45,986 nt of DNA from an uncultured Collinsella sp. (GTDB lineage Bacteria > Actinomycetota > Coriobacteriia > Coriobacteriales > Coriobacteriaceae): assembly GCA_902462065.1 (NCBI GenBank), contig CABQAK010000012.1:1-45986 (forward strand), written 5' to 3'. A model generated the notes under the pieces. That model saw only the letters and a program-made list of their open reading frames with translations, was not told where the DNA came from and did not search any database. Below, in pieces: positions 33,618 to 41,313 of this stretch. A program made the translations under genes and the position numbers. Each line of letters begins with the position of its first letter. Positions within the stretch are counted from its first letter, which is position 1.

Positions 33618-34829
33618 ATGCTGTCTGTTGACGAGCAAATGCGTATCATCACCTCGGGTGCAGCGCAGATCGTCCCCGAGGCCGACCTTCGCAAGAAGCT
33701 TGAGAAGGGCGAGCCCCTCAACATCAAGCTCGGCGTCGATCCCACCAGCCCCGACCTGCACCTGGGCCATGCCGTGCCCCTGCGCAAGATGCGTCAGTTC
33801 CAGGACCTGGGCCACAACGTCACCCTTATCATCGGCAACGGCACTGCGCTGATCGGCGACCCCTCGGGCAAGAACTCCACCCGCCCGCAGCTTTCGCAGG
33901 AGCAGATCGAGGCCAACGCCGAGACCTACGTGAGCCAGGCCATGAAGATCCTGGACCCCGAGAAGACCACCATCGTGCACAACGGCGACTGGATCCTTTC
34001 GATGGACCTGGCCGGCCTGCTGCAGGTGTGCTCCAAGTTCACCGTCGCCCGCATCCTCGAGCGCGACGACTTTACCAAGCGCTACCAGTCCCAGACGCCG
34101 ATTGCCCTGCACGAGTTCCTGTACCCTGTGATGCAGGCCTTCGACTCCGTGCAGATCAAGGCCGACGTCGAGATGGGCGGCACCGACCAGCTCTTTAACC
34201 TGCTCGCCGGCCGCGAGCTCATGGAGAAGATGGGCATGGAACCGCAGATCGCGCTCACCATGCCGCTGCTCGAGGGCACCGACGGCGTCCGTAAGATGTC
34301 CAAGTCCTACGGTAACTACATCGGCCTGACCGATGCTCCCAAGGATATGTTCGGCAAGACCATGTCCATCCCCGACGAGATGATTGGCAAGTACTATCGT
34401 CTGGCCAGTTCGCTCACCCCGGCCGAGGTCGACAAGATCGATGCCGCCCTGGCCGATGGCTCCGCCGACCCCTACGAGCTCAAGCGCGCTCTAGGCCGCG
34501 ACCTGTGCGACACCTACCACGGTGCTGGCGCCGGCGACGAGGCTCAGGCCGAGTTCGACCGTGTGTTCAAGGAGGGCCAGCTTGCCGACTTCCCCGAGAA
34601 GCACGTTGAGCTGACCGTCAACGACGAGGGCCAGATTTACCTCGCTGGCCTGCTCAAGGACCTGGGCCTTTCGGCCAGCGCCGGTCAGGCCCGCCGCGAC
34701 ATCGACGGCGGCGGCGTCAAGATCAACGGCAAGGCTGTGGCTCCCAAGAGCTACAACATCGATCCGAGCGCCCTCAAGCTGGGCGACACCCTCTCCGTGG
34801 GCAAGCGCAAGGGCTTTAAGTTGATTTAG
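33618..34829 (+). CDS. tyrS: Tyrosyl-tRNA synthetase
   Basis: Class I aminoacyl-tRNA synthetase, 403 residues. HLGH at 48-51 (HIGH motif) and KMSKS at 226-230 are intact. GGTDQLFNLLAGRE and the C-terminal S4 RNA-binding domain (ASAGQARRDIDGGGVKINGK) fit TyrRS, not TrpRS. AAAGGAGGATACCC precedes the ATG. The leader is only 97 bp after the U32 stop and has a small AGCACC/GGTGCT hairpin; it is too short for a T-box riboswitch. Confidence 0.96.
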   Translation: MLSVDEQMRIITSGAAQIVPEADLRKKLEKGEPLNIKLGVDPTSPDLHLGHAVPLRKMRQFQDLGHNVTLIIGNGTALIGDPSGKNSTRPQLSQEQIEANAETYVSQAMKILDPEKTTIVHNGDWILSMDLAGLLQVCSKFTVARILERDDFTKRYQSQTPIALHEFLYPVMQAFDSVQIKADVEMGGTDQLFNLLAGRELMEKMGMEPQIALTMPLLEGTDGVRKMSKSYGNYIGLTDAPKDMFGKTMSIPDEMIGKYYRLASSLTPAEVDKIDAALADGSADPYELKRALGRDLCDTYHGAGAGDEAQAEFDRVFKEGQLADFPEKHVELTVNDEGQIYLAGLLKDLGLSASAGQARRDIDGGGVKINGKAVAPKSYNIDPSALKLGDTLSVGKRKGFKLI

Positions 34830-34831
34830 TT

Positions 34832-34853
34832 CCGCCGTTCTACCGAACGGCGG
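34832..34853 (+). other. Hairpin at the tyrS 3' end
   Basis: CCGCCGTTC (34832-34840), TACC loop, GAACGGCGG (34845-34853): a perfect 9-bp stem 3 bp after the stop. No T-tract follows; it probably stabilises the mRNA end ahead of the terminator at 34904. Confidence 0.6.
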
Positions 34854-34868
34854 ACCGGCCGACGCTGC

Positions 34869-34967
34869 GCGGGCCGCATTTGGACAATCTGACGTTCAAC
34901 TTCAAGGGCGCGACCAGAAGGTCAGCGCCCTTTCGTTTCACGTCACCTTGTCTCAAATGCGGCCCGC
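34869..34967. repeat. Nested inverted repeat enclosing the tyrS terminator
   Basis: GCGGGCCGCATTTGGACAA (34869-34887) pairs with TTGTCTCAAATGCGGCCCGC (34948-34967) with one unpaired base; the tyrS terminator hairpin lies inside. Beyond it, up to 35088, no gene is seen, only a TTGGGACACTCCTT repeat copy at 35011. Confidence 0.7.
34904..34939 (+). terminator. Rho-independent terminator of tyrS
   Basis: AAGGGCGCGACC (34904-34915), AGAA loop, GGTC then a single unpaired A and GCGCCCTT (34925-34932), followed by TCGTTTC. It lies 75 bp after the tyrS stop. Confidence 0.75.
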
Positions 34968-35088
34968 TCGCTGTCGTTGCCAAAACATCGGCGCTCCCGT
35001 TGTTGGCACTTTGGGACACTCCTTGTATTGGTGCTCAGCGGCGGTCCCCATTGCACCAAGTGGCGTGTGCCGTTAAGCGGAAGGGGTG

Positions 35089-35165
35089 TTAGCGGGACTT
35101 TCTTTTTGGCATACAATGGCTATTGGCTTGCTGCGGTGAAGGTCTGTCCGCTCCGCAGCTTTTTT
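35089..35165 (+). promoter_or_regulatory. ade promoter with early terminator-like attenuator
   Basis: TTAGCG (35089-35094) and TACAAT (35112-35117) are 17 bp apart, which predicts transcription from about 35124. Only a few bases later GCTGCGG (35130-35136) pairs with CCGCAGC (35153-35159), and six Ts follow (35160-35165). The hairpin therefore lies between promoter and ade start, 20 bp before the ATG, as in transcription attenuation. No purine-riboswitch core can be seen. Confidence 0.6.
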
Positions 35166-35185
35166 CTACGGTTAAAGGAGTATGT

Positions 35186-37006
35186 ATGTCCGTTGAGGTC
35201 ATGAGGTCTGTGATCGATGCTGCCGAGGGGCGCGTGCCCGTCGACACGCTGTTTACCAATGCGCAGATCGTCGACGTGTATGGCCAGCGTGTGGCGCCCG
35301 GTAGCGTTGCCGTCAAGGACGGTGTGATCGTCGGCGTGCTCTACGATGGTCGCGACGATGCTGCTGGCACCTACGAGGCAACTGAGGTCATCGACTGCCA
35401 GGGTCGCTATCTCGCTCCCGGTTTTATTGACGGGCATTTGCATATCGAGTCCTCGAACATCCGTCCCGCCGAGTATGCTCGCATGGCCGCGACGCGCGGT
35501 ACTACCACCGCCATTGCCGACAGCCACGAGATTGCCAATGTTGCCGGTCTCGACGGCTTGCGCTTTATGATCGAGGACGGCCGCCGCGCACCCATCTCCA
35601 TCAAGTACATGATGCCTTCGTGCGTGCCCGCGCTGCCCGACGAGCAGGCCGGTGCCGTTATTTCGGCTGCCGATATGCAGGCGTTTTTTGCCGAGCATCC
35701 GGGCGATGTCTTTGGCCTGGGCGAAATGATGAACCTTCCGGGCGTTTTTATGGCCGATCCCGAGACCTGTGCTCGCATCGATGCCGCTAACCAGACGCCG
35801 TCCAAGCAAGTCGACGGTCATGCGCCGCTCGTTGCCGGCAAGGACCTCAATGCCTATGCCGCGGCGGGTATTATCGCCGACCACGAGTCGACGATTCCCG
35901 AGGAGGCGCTCGATAAACTGTCCCGCGGCATGTATGTGATGCTGCGCGAAGGTACGTGTAGCCACGACTTGGCCAACCTGTCGCCGATGCTGCTAGAGAA
36001 TCCCGCGCGCGCCCGCCGCTGCTGCTTCGCGACCGACGACCGCGCCCCTTCCGATGCGCTTGCGACCGGCATGATCGACAATGCCTGCCGCGCGGCTATC
36101 GAGGCCGGCATCGACCCCGTGGTCGCTATCTCTATGGCGTCCCTCTCCACGGCCGAGGCGTTTGGCCTGGACCACGGTTGCCGCGACCCACACGAGCTGC
36201 GTGGTGCGATTGCCCCGGGCAAGCGTGCCGACCTGCTGGTGCTCAACGACCTGACGTTTGCCACGGCTCCGCATCGCGTGTATGCCGCCGGCGCGCTCGT
36301 GGCACAGGACGGCACTTTTGTGGGCGAGATTGCACCCGAGATGGCCGAGGTCGCGGCCCTTGCCGATGAGCTACGCGCCTCCGTTAAGCTGCCGAAGCTT
36401 TCGCTCGACGTATTCGACTATGCCTTTAAGCCGGGCGAGGCCGTGATTGACGTGGTGCCGGGCAAGGCCATCACGGGCATGGTTCGCCCCAAGAACACCG
36501 AGGGCCTGCGCCGCATTATGCTGATTGAGCGCCATGGCCGCGGCGTGTCGCTGCAGGCCGAGGGCGCCGACGGCGACGGCCCCGCTGGCCTGGGCCTGGT
36601 CGGCAAGCATATCGGTCGCGGCTGGGTGCGCGGCTTTACCATCACCGGTGGCGCCATTGCCTCCACGATCGGCCACGACTCGCACAACGTGTGCGTGGTG
36701 GGCGACAATGCGGCGGATATGATGGCTGCCGTTGAGGCCGTGGGCCAGGGCGGCCACGTGCTGGTGCGCAACGGCGAGGTCGTGGCGCGCATTCCGCTGG
36801 CGCTCGGCGGCCTGATGAGCGAGGGCGCTGCCGAAGACGTTGCGGCGCAGCACGACGACTTTATGGTCAAGGCGCGCGCCATGGGCATCGAGCCGCCGCT
36901 CGACCCCATCATGGGCATCATCTTCCTGCCCCTGCCGGTGATCCCGACGCTCCGCATCCGTCCCGAGGGCATGTTCGACGTCACAACCTTCACCTACGCC
37001 GACTAG
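35186..37006 (+). CDS. ade: Adenine deaminase
   Basis: An Ade-type amidohydrolase, 606 residues, that converts adenine to hypoxanthine and ammonia with a metal centre. The first metal histidines are H84 and H86 in GFIDGHLHIESSN; FATDDRAPSD and the C-terminal adenine-deaminase domain (HIGRGWVRGFTITGGAIAST) identify the Ade family as distinct from cytosine or guanine deaminases. ATG 35186 lies 5 bases after AAAGGAG; an ATG at 35182 is out of frame and hits a stop after four codons. Hypoxanthine is a possible feed for the molybdenum-hydroxylase cluster at 1-4590, so the gene fits the window's purine theme though it is 19 kb away from that cluster. Confidence 0.95.
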   Translation: MSVEVMRSVIDAAEGRVPVDTLFTNAQIVDVYGQRVAPGSVAVKDGVIVGVLYDGRDDAAGTYEATEVIDCQGRYLAPGFIDGHLHIESSNIRPAEYARMAATRGTTTAIADSHEIANVAGLDGLRFMIEDGRRAPISIKYMMPSCVPALPDEQAGAVISAADMQAFFAEHPGDVFGLGEMMNLPGVFMADPETCARIDAANQTPSKQVDGHAPLVAGKDLNAYAAAGIIADHESTIPEEALDKLSRGMYVMLREGTCSHDLANLSPMLLENPARARRCCFATDDRAPSDALATGMIDNACRAAIEAGIDPVVAISMASLSTAEAFGLDHGCRDPHELRGAIAPGKRADLLVLNDLTFATAPHRVYAAGALVAQDGTFVGEIAPEMAEVAALADELRASVKLPKLSLDVFDYAFKPGEAVIDVVPGKAITGMVRPKNTEGLRRIMLIERHGRGVSLQAEGADGDGPAGLGLVGKHIGRGWVRGFTITGGAIASTIGHDSHNVCVVGDNAADMMAAVEAVGQGGHVLVRNGEVVARIPLALGGLMSEGAAEDVAAQHDDFMVKARAMGIEPPLDPIMGIIFLPLPVIPTLRIRPEGMFDVTTFTYAD

Positions 37007-37034
37007 TCATCAGGGACGTTCTTAAACGACTAGC

Positions 37035-37050
37035 CGTTGGGGACACTCTT
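37035..37050 (+). repeat. 16-bp repeat, left copy (CGTTGGGGACACTCTT)
   Basis: CGTTGGGGACACTCTT occurs here and, exactly, as its reverse complement at 38075-38090. The pair brackets the Cof-type HAD gene and its leader. A related CAGGGACGTTCTT lies at 37009-37021. No gene is visible between ade and the HAD promoter. Confidence 0.7.
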
Positions 37051-37101
37051 TGGCGGGCTGCCTGACGTCGCGACCGTGGGGCCTCTGGCGCGCGTGAGCT
37101 A

Positions 37102-37210
37102 TTTGCTAGGTCCATGTAACGTTTATAACTACGGGGTCTTATTCGAGCTCCCTTTGGGTACGGTGTTTTCAGATATACATCTGTTTTCACTACTAAGCCC
37201 GAAGGGAGCT
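37102..37210 (+). promoter_or_regulatory. Promoter and Shine-Dalgarno-sequestering RNA leader of the HAD gene
   Basis: TTTGCT (37102-37107) and TATAAC (37124-37129) with 16-bp spacing predict a start near 37136. The leader is then almost one structure: AGCTCCCTTTGGG (37146-37158) pairs with CCCGAAGGGAGCT (37198-37210, one G-U). The 3' arm contains the ribosome-binding site AAGGGAG of the gene at 37216. Inside, GTG (37163-37165) faces CAC (37188-37190), two TTTT runs face each other, and CAGAT-ATAC-ATCTG (37170-37183) closes the tip. This is the layout of a translational riboswitch or RNA thermometer; no known class is recognised. Confidence 0.65.
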
Positions 37211-37215
37211 TTTCT

Positions 37216-38010
37216 ATGTTTAAACTGATTGCATCCGATATGGACGGCACACTGCTTGACGAAAACGGCCAGGTGCCTCCCGAGACCTACGAACTGATTC
37301 TGGCGCTACACGAGCATGGCGTGCATTTCGCCGCATCGTCAGGTCGTCGCTACGATCGCCTGTGCGAGTTCTTTGCGCCCGTTCGCGACAAGATGGACTT
37401 TGTCGCCGCTAACGGCGCCCAAGTCTACGCCGACGGTAAGATGGTAGACCGTGAGGTGTATTCCCACCTGGCGATTCGAAGGCTCGCCCAAGCCGTCAGG
37501 ACGTTTCCCAATCTGCATCTTGCGCTCTTTGACCGAACCAAGTCCTTCCTGCTCGATGACGAGTGCAAGTTCGTGCGTGAGGTCGATAAGGACCTTCCCA
37601 ATGCCGAGCGTATTTGGGAGCTGCCCGATCCCAGCGTAAATATCATCAAAGCGAGTATCTTTTGCGACGACAGTGCGGTTATGGACAGTGCGTACGTGCT
37701 ACAGCGCGAACTTGGTCAGCTCTTTACTTTTGCGCCTTCGGGCAACGCGTGGATCGATGCCATGCAGCCTGGTGTATCGAAGGCCTCGGGTATCGCGCAG
37801 CTCGCGGAGCATTACGGCATTGATCGCGACGAGGTCATAGCGTTTGGCGACTCGATGAACGACTACGAGATCATTCGCTTTGTCGGCACGGGCTGCGCGA
37901 TGGAAAACGCGCGCCCCGCGCTTAAGGCGGTGGCCGATCGCGTGGTGGGTTGTAACCGCGACCACGCCGTCCAGCAGGAGCTCCGCCACGTTCTGGAGAG
38001 CCTCGCCTAA
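37216..38010 (+). CDS. Cof-type HAD-IIB phosphatase
   Basis: A 264-residue haloacid dehalogenase-superfamily phosphatase with the C2b cap typical of the Cof/YbiV/YidA group. Motif I is ASDMDGTLL (D8 nucleophile, D10 acid/base), motif II is AASSGR, K188 region carries SKASG, and motif IV is IAFGDSMNDYEI. Substrates of this group are sugar phosphates, flavin or PLP phosphates and are hard to predict. AAGGGAG lies 7 bases before the ATG but is buried in the leader hairpin. The gene is bracketed by 16-bp inverted repeats. Confidence 0.9.
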   Translation: MFKLIASDMDGTLLDENGQVPPETYELILALHEHGVHFAASSGRRYDRLCEFFAPVRDKMDFVAANGAQVYADGKMVDREVYSHLAIRRLAQAVRTFPNLHLALFDRTKSFLLDDECKFVREVDKDLPNAERIWELPDPSVNIIKASIFCDDSAVMDSAYVLQRELGQLFTFAPSGNAWIDAMQPGVSKASGIAQLAEHYGIDRDEVIAFGDSMNDYEIIRFVGTGCAMENARPALKAVADRVVGCNRDHAVQQELRHVLESLA

Positions 38011-38011
38011 T

Positions 38012-38090
38012 CCGGCAGTTGGGGACGTTCCTTTTCTGCCGGCAGCTGGGGACAGTCCTTGCAGCTTTTTCGCGAAGAGTGTCCCCAACG
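38012..38090. repeat. TTGGGGAC-type repeat cluster after the HAD gene
   Basis: Two near-identical 22-mers start at 38012 and 38039 (CCGGCAGTTGGGGACGTTCC and CCGGCAGCTGGGGACAGTCC, each followed by TT; 19 of 22 bases alike, 27-bp period). The second forms a hairpin with TGTCCCCA at 38080-38087, which is the inverted copy of the 16-bp repeat at 37035. The pattern resembles REP-like elements associated with tyrosine transposases; no transposase gene is in the window. Confidence 0.65.
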
Positions 38091-38103
38091 ACTACTGTGA
38101 CTG

Positions 38104-38186
38104 GGGCAGCTAATTTGGGACGGGGCTATTTTAGCTACCCCACACAAGCGGGCAGCTAAAATAGCCCCGTCCCAAATTAGCTGCCC
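38104..38186. repeat. Long palindrome C (perfect 33-bp arms)
   Basis: Bases 38104-38136 and 38154-38186 are perfect reverse complements with a 17-bp centre. It sits between the two convergent HAD genes, as palindrome A sits between convergent hyuA and yqeC. Its sequence is unlike A and B except for general design. No T-tract follows the stem. Confidence 0.88.
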
Positions 38187-38202
38187 TGCCGGGTTGCTGC
38201 TG

Positions 38203-39045
38203 CTAGGCGAGGGCAGCCATGATGGTGCGGGCGACGCCGTCGTGGTCGTTGTCGAACTCGGTGATGGCGTCGGCGGCGTCGCGGTCCTCGGGCTCGGCGT
38301 TGATCATGGCCATGCCGTGGCCCGCTGCCTGCAGCATGGGGATGTCGTTGATGTTGTCGCCGAACGCCCAGGCGTCGACGAGACGCTCGCCCAGGTGCTC
38401 GCATAGCCACGTGAGGGCCGTTCCCTTGGTGGCGCCCTCACCCATGACCTCGATATTCATGGCGTAAGAACGCGTGACCTCAATGCCTCCGAGCGTGTCG
38501 AGCTCAGCCGCGATGGCGTCGCGATCGGCCGGGTCGTGCCAGTACATGGCGATGCGTTCGAGCGTCTCGACCCCGTCGATCTTACTGTCGATATCCATGT
38601 CGATCGGTGTTCGTGTGCGCTTGAGCGAAGCCGCGATGTGGGGGTCACCGCCGCAGAACTCATCCAGGCGCCCGTAAAGCGAGCGGGGGAGGAAGCACTG
38701 CCCATCCGCGAAGATATCGAAGGTCACATCGTGGCCGGCGGCGATGCGATGGACGCGATGGGCAATGCCGCGATCGAGCGGACGGCTCAAAATGCGCGTG
38801 GCGCGCGAGGCATCGTTGGGCACATCGTCGTCGAGCTGCCAGACGCTGGCGCCATTGGCGCAGACCGCGTAGTGCACGGCAGGATGGGCGAGGATGGGCT
38901 CAAAGACGCCCGACAGCGGACGCCCCGTGCACGGTACAAACTCAATGCTGCGACGTGCGAGCTCGTCGAGCATCGCCCAGGTGGCGTCGCCCATCTGCTT
39001 GTCGCTCGTCAACAGTGTTCCATCCATATCGGAAAAAACAATCAT
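38203..39045 (-). CDS. Cof-type HAD-IIB phosphatase
   Basis: A second HAD-IIB phosphatase, 280 residues. Motif I is FSDMDGTLLTSD, motif II is VPCTGRPLSG, a lysine lies in EGATKGTAL and motif IV is WAFGDNINDIPML. It is clearly diverged from the HAD protein encoded at 37216 and is convergent with it. AAAGGG precedes the ATG. Downstream of the citrate synthase terminator, it forms its own unit. The substrate is not predicted. Confidence 0.9.
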   Translation of the reverse strand: MIVFSDMDGTLLTSDKQMGDATWAMLDELARRSIEFVPCTGRPLSGVFEPILAHPAVHYAVCANGASVWQLDDDVPNDASRATRILSRPLDRGIAHRVHRIAAGHDVTFDIFADGQCFLPRSLYGRLDEFCGGDPHIAASLKRTRTPIDMDIDSKIDGVETLERIAMYWHDPADRDAIAAELDTLGGIEVTRSYAMNIEVMGEGATKGTALTWLCEHLGERLVDAWAFGDNINDIPMLQAAGHGMAMINAEPEDRDAADAITEFDNDHDGVARTIMAALA

Positions 39046-39069
39046 TCGATGCAGCCCTTTCTACTGGCA

Positions 39070-39109
39070 TAAAAAGCGTGGCCGAGGGCGGTGATGCCCT
39101 GGCCACGCT
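39070..39109 (-). terminator. Rho-independent terminator of the citrate synthase gene
   Basis: AGCGTGGCC (39075-39083) pairs with GGCCACGCT (39101-39109), with an inner AGGGC/GCCCT stem; on the minus strand TTTTTA follows. It lies 23 bp after the citrate synthase stop. Confidence 0.85.
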
Positions 39110-39132
39110 CGAGTTCTATAACGGTCCGCGTC

Positions 39133-40551
39133 CTAGCGGTCGGCGATCGGCTTGTACTCCAGCGGCTCGATCACCGGACGATAGGCCGGGCGAATAATAC
39201 GGTGCGCGCAGAAGAGCTCTTCCATGCGGTGTGCCGACCAGCCGGCCATGCGGGCGACGGCGAATAACGGCGTAAAAAGCGTCTCGGGCACGCCGAGCAT
39301 CTTGTAGATAAAGCCCGTGTACAGGTCGATGTTGGCGCAGATGGGCTTGGTCATGCCGTGGTCGCGCATGACCTGGGGTGCCAGGCGCTCGATGCGCTCG
39401 ATGAGCGCGAACTCATCGCCCAGGTCCTTCTTGGCGGCAAGCGTGCGCGCGTAACGGCGGCAGACCTCGGCGCGCGGGTCGCTGAGCGTATAGACGGCGT
39501 GGCCCATACCGTAGATGAGGCCCGTGCCGTCGAAGGCCTGCTTGTCGAGGATCTTGCCCAGGTAGGCTGCGACCTCGTCCTCGTCCTCCCAGTTGGAGAC
39601 ATGCGCGCGGATGTCCTCGTGCATGGACACGACCTTGGCGTTGGCACCGCCGTGGCGCGGGCCCTTGAGCGAGCCGATAGCCGCGGCGTAGGCGGAATAC
39701 GGGTCGGTGGCCGAAGACGACAGCACGCGGCAAGCGAAGGTGGAGTTGTTGCCGCCGCCGTGCTCGGCATGCAGCATGAGCATCACGTCGAGCAGCATGG
39801 CTTCGTCGCGGGTGAACGCCATGCCACCGCGCAAGACCTGTAGGATGGTCTCGGCGGTGGAGAGACCGGGCGTGGGGTGCGGCACGTGAACCTCGGAGCC
39901 GCGAAGCTTGGCGACCGAGGCCATGTGTGCGAAGGCGGCGATGCGCGGGAGACGTGCGAGCATGGAAATGGCGACGTCGATTTCGTGCTCGGGCGTGATC
40001 ACGTCTGGTTCGGCATCGAAGGCGTAGAGCAACAGTACGGCGCGCTGGAGCACGTTCATGATGCTCGACGACACCGTGGTCATAGGGAACTCTTTAACGT
40101 ACTCGTCACTCAGGTGTCTAAAGGCGCCCAGGCGCTCGCAAAAGCCGTCGAGCTCTTCCTTGTTGGGCAGCGAACCCGTGATAAGCAGATAGGCGACTTC
40201 CTCGTAGCCGTAGCGATTCTCGGCCTGGGCATTGTTGACCAGATCCTCGATGCTGTAGCCGCGAAGCGTGAGCTTGCCCTGATCGGGCACGACCTTTCCG
40301 TCGACCTTGTTGTAGCCGTGCACATCCGAGATACGAGTGAGGCCCGCGACCACGCCCGAGCCGTCGGCATTGCGCAGGCCGCGCTTGACATTGTGCTCTT
40401 CGAACAAGCCCTCGTCATAAGGGTCGGTCGGCAGGCCGTGGTAGAGGCTTTCGCTCTCAGACGAAATCTGGCGGCTTGCTTCGTAATCCAGAACCAGTCG
40501 GCTCAAGTGGTCATCGAAGCGGTAATAGATTTTCTTGGCGTCGTAGGCCAT
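39133..40551 (-). CDS. gltA: Citrate synthase
   Basis: Citrate (or 2-methylcitrate) synthase, 472 residues, condensing acetyl-CoA with oxaloacetate. Catalytic residues align as H264 in LHAEHGGGN, H300 in GPRHGGAN and D409 in NIDLYTGF. The N-terminus (1-70) is longer than that of classical type I enzymes. GAGAGGAG precedes the ATG. In a gut anaerobe it probably serves glutamate synthesis and not a full cycle; no other TCA genes are near. It lies 78 bp after the ACT-domain gene on the same strand, so cotranscription is likely. Confidence 0.95.
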   Translation of the reverse strand: MAYDAKKIYYRFDDHLSRLVLDYEASRQISSESESLYHGLPTDPYDEGLFEEHNVKRGLRNADGSGVVAGLTRISDVHGYNKVDGKVVPDQGKLTLRGYSIEDLVNNAQAENRYGYEEVAYLLITGSLPNKEELDGFCERLGAFRHLSDEYVKEFPMTTVSSSIMNVLQRAVLLLYAFDAEPDVITPEHEIDVAISMLARLPRIAAFAHMASVAKLRGSEVHVPHPTPGLSTAETILQVLRGGMAFTRDEAMLLDVMLMLHAEHGGGNNSTFACRVLSSSATDPYSAYAAAIGSLKGPRHGGANAKVVSMHEDIRAHVSNWEDEDEVAAYLGKILDKQAFDGTGLIYGMGHAVYTLSDPRAEVCRRYARTLAAKKDLGDEFALIERIERLAPQVMRDHGMTKPICANIDLYTGFIYKMLGVPETLFTPLFAVARMAGWSAHRMEELFCAHRIIRPAYRPVIEPLEYKPIADR

Positions 40552-40629
40552 GTGCGCTCCTCTCCGGGCCGTGTGGGGGCGGCGTGCTTGAGTGCAGATG
40601 CGCCGGCCTGTTCCTGCACGGCCTGTTCG

Positions 40630-40917
40630 CTACAGGCGGTACATAAAGTTAAAGACGTCCTCGCGCTGGATGGACACGTTGACGCCCGAAAGCTCGCCGG
40701 CCTCGGCCAGGGCCTCCTGCAGCTCAGCGAAGTCGAGCTTGGACTCGGCGGTATCGGCCAGCATGGTCATGGTGAAGATGTCCTCGATAATGGACTGCGT
40801 GATGTCGCGGATGTCGACGTTGGCCTCGCCCAGGACACGGGTGACGCCGGCGACGATGCCGGGGCGGTTCTTGCCAAGGACGGTGATGACGATACGGGAG
40901 GACGAGATCTCGGCCAT
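40630..40917 (-). CDS. ACT-domain protein (UPF0237 family)
   Basis: A 95-residue single ACT domain: RIVITVLGKNRPGIVAGVTR, the strand FTMTMLADTAES, and a C-terminal IQREDVFNFMYRL as in the UPF0237 family. Such stand-alone ACT proteins bind amino acids or other small ligands and are often next to PFL-like or DUF711 genes, but here the partner is citrate synthase. AAAGGG precedes the ATG. It is probably the first gene of this minus-strand unit. Confidence 0.88.
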   Translation of the reverse strand: MAEISSSRIVITVLGKNRPGIVAGVTRVLGEANVDIRDITQSIIEDIFTMTMLADTAESKLDFAELQEALAEAGELSGVNVSIQREDVFNFMYRL

Positions 40918-40964
40918 GGGAAACCCTTTCGCGTGATTGCGGCGCGCGCGGGGCGCTCCGCTAC

Positions 40965-40987
40965 GGTACAGTGTTCATCATTGTACC
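40965..40987. promoter_or_regulatory. Short palindrome over the ACT gene promoter
   Basis: GGTACA (40965-40970) and TGTACC (40982-40987) are complementary with 11 bp between. The minus-strand TACAAT (40986-40981) inside it could be the -10 of the ACT-citrate synthase unit, so a regulator binding here would block it. Speculative. Confidence 0.3.
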
Positions 40988-41313
40988 TGTCTGGCGCAAA
41001 AAAGGCGCGCTCGCTGCGGCGTTACATGCCTGCAACATGAGCGTAAGGGGGAAGGCCGTACGGGGAAGAGCCGTCTGGCGCGTGTCCGGCTCGTGTTGGG
41101 TTGATTTCCGATCTCAGCCGAACACATTGAGCGGACAGGCCGTTCCCGCAGTCAGCCGAACGCCTCCGACGGCTGATTCCGAACTGGAAGCGGAGGGCAT
41201 CCCCGCCCTTCGGTAGGGGATACCGCTCCGCGGCGCATGCCGCGGGCGGCGCCCCTATCGGACCACCGTGACCTCAGTTGGGATGGGCCCAGCACTGCCG
41301 CGTACTCGGTGAG
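40988..41313. other. Intergenic region with GC-rich inverted repeats, no gene
   Basis: No convincing reading frame. TCAGCCGAAC occurs at 41114-41123 and 41152-41161, the second forming a hairpin with CGGCTGA. An imperfect 50-bp palindrome spans 41211-41260: CGGTAGGGG pairs with CCCCTATCG (8 of 9) around CCGCGGC-GCAT-GCCGCGG. These could be remains of the integrated element's attachment region; no tRNA gene is present. Confidence 0.5.

Noticed and set aside
34940..35185. Purine riboswitch before ade
   Set aside because: The conserved junction and loop sequences of the purine aptamer are absent, and the region between promoter and terminator is too short.
41040..41313. tRNA gene as attachment site of the integrase
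   Set aside because: No cloverleaf or T-loop GTTCGA-type sequence was found in this stretch.
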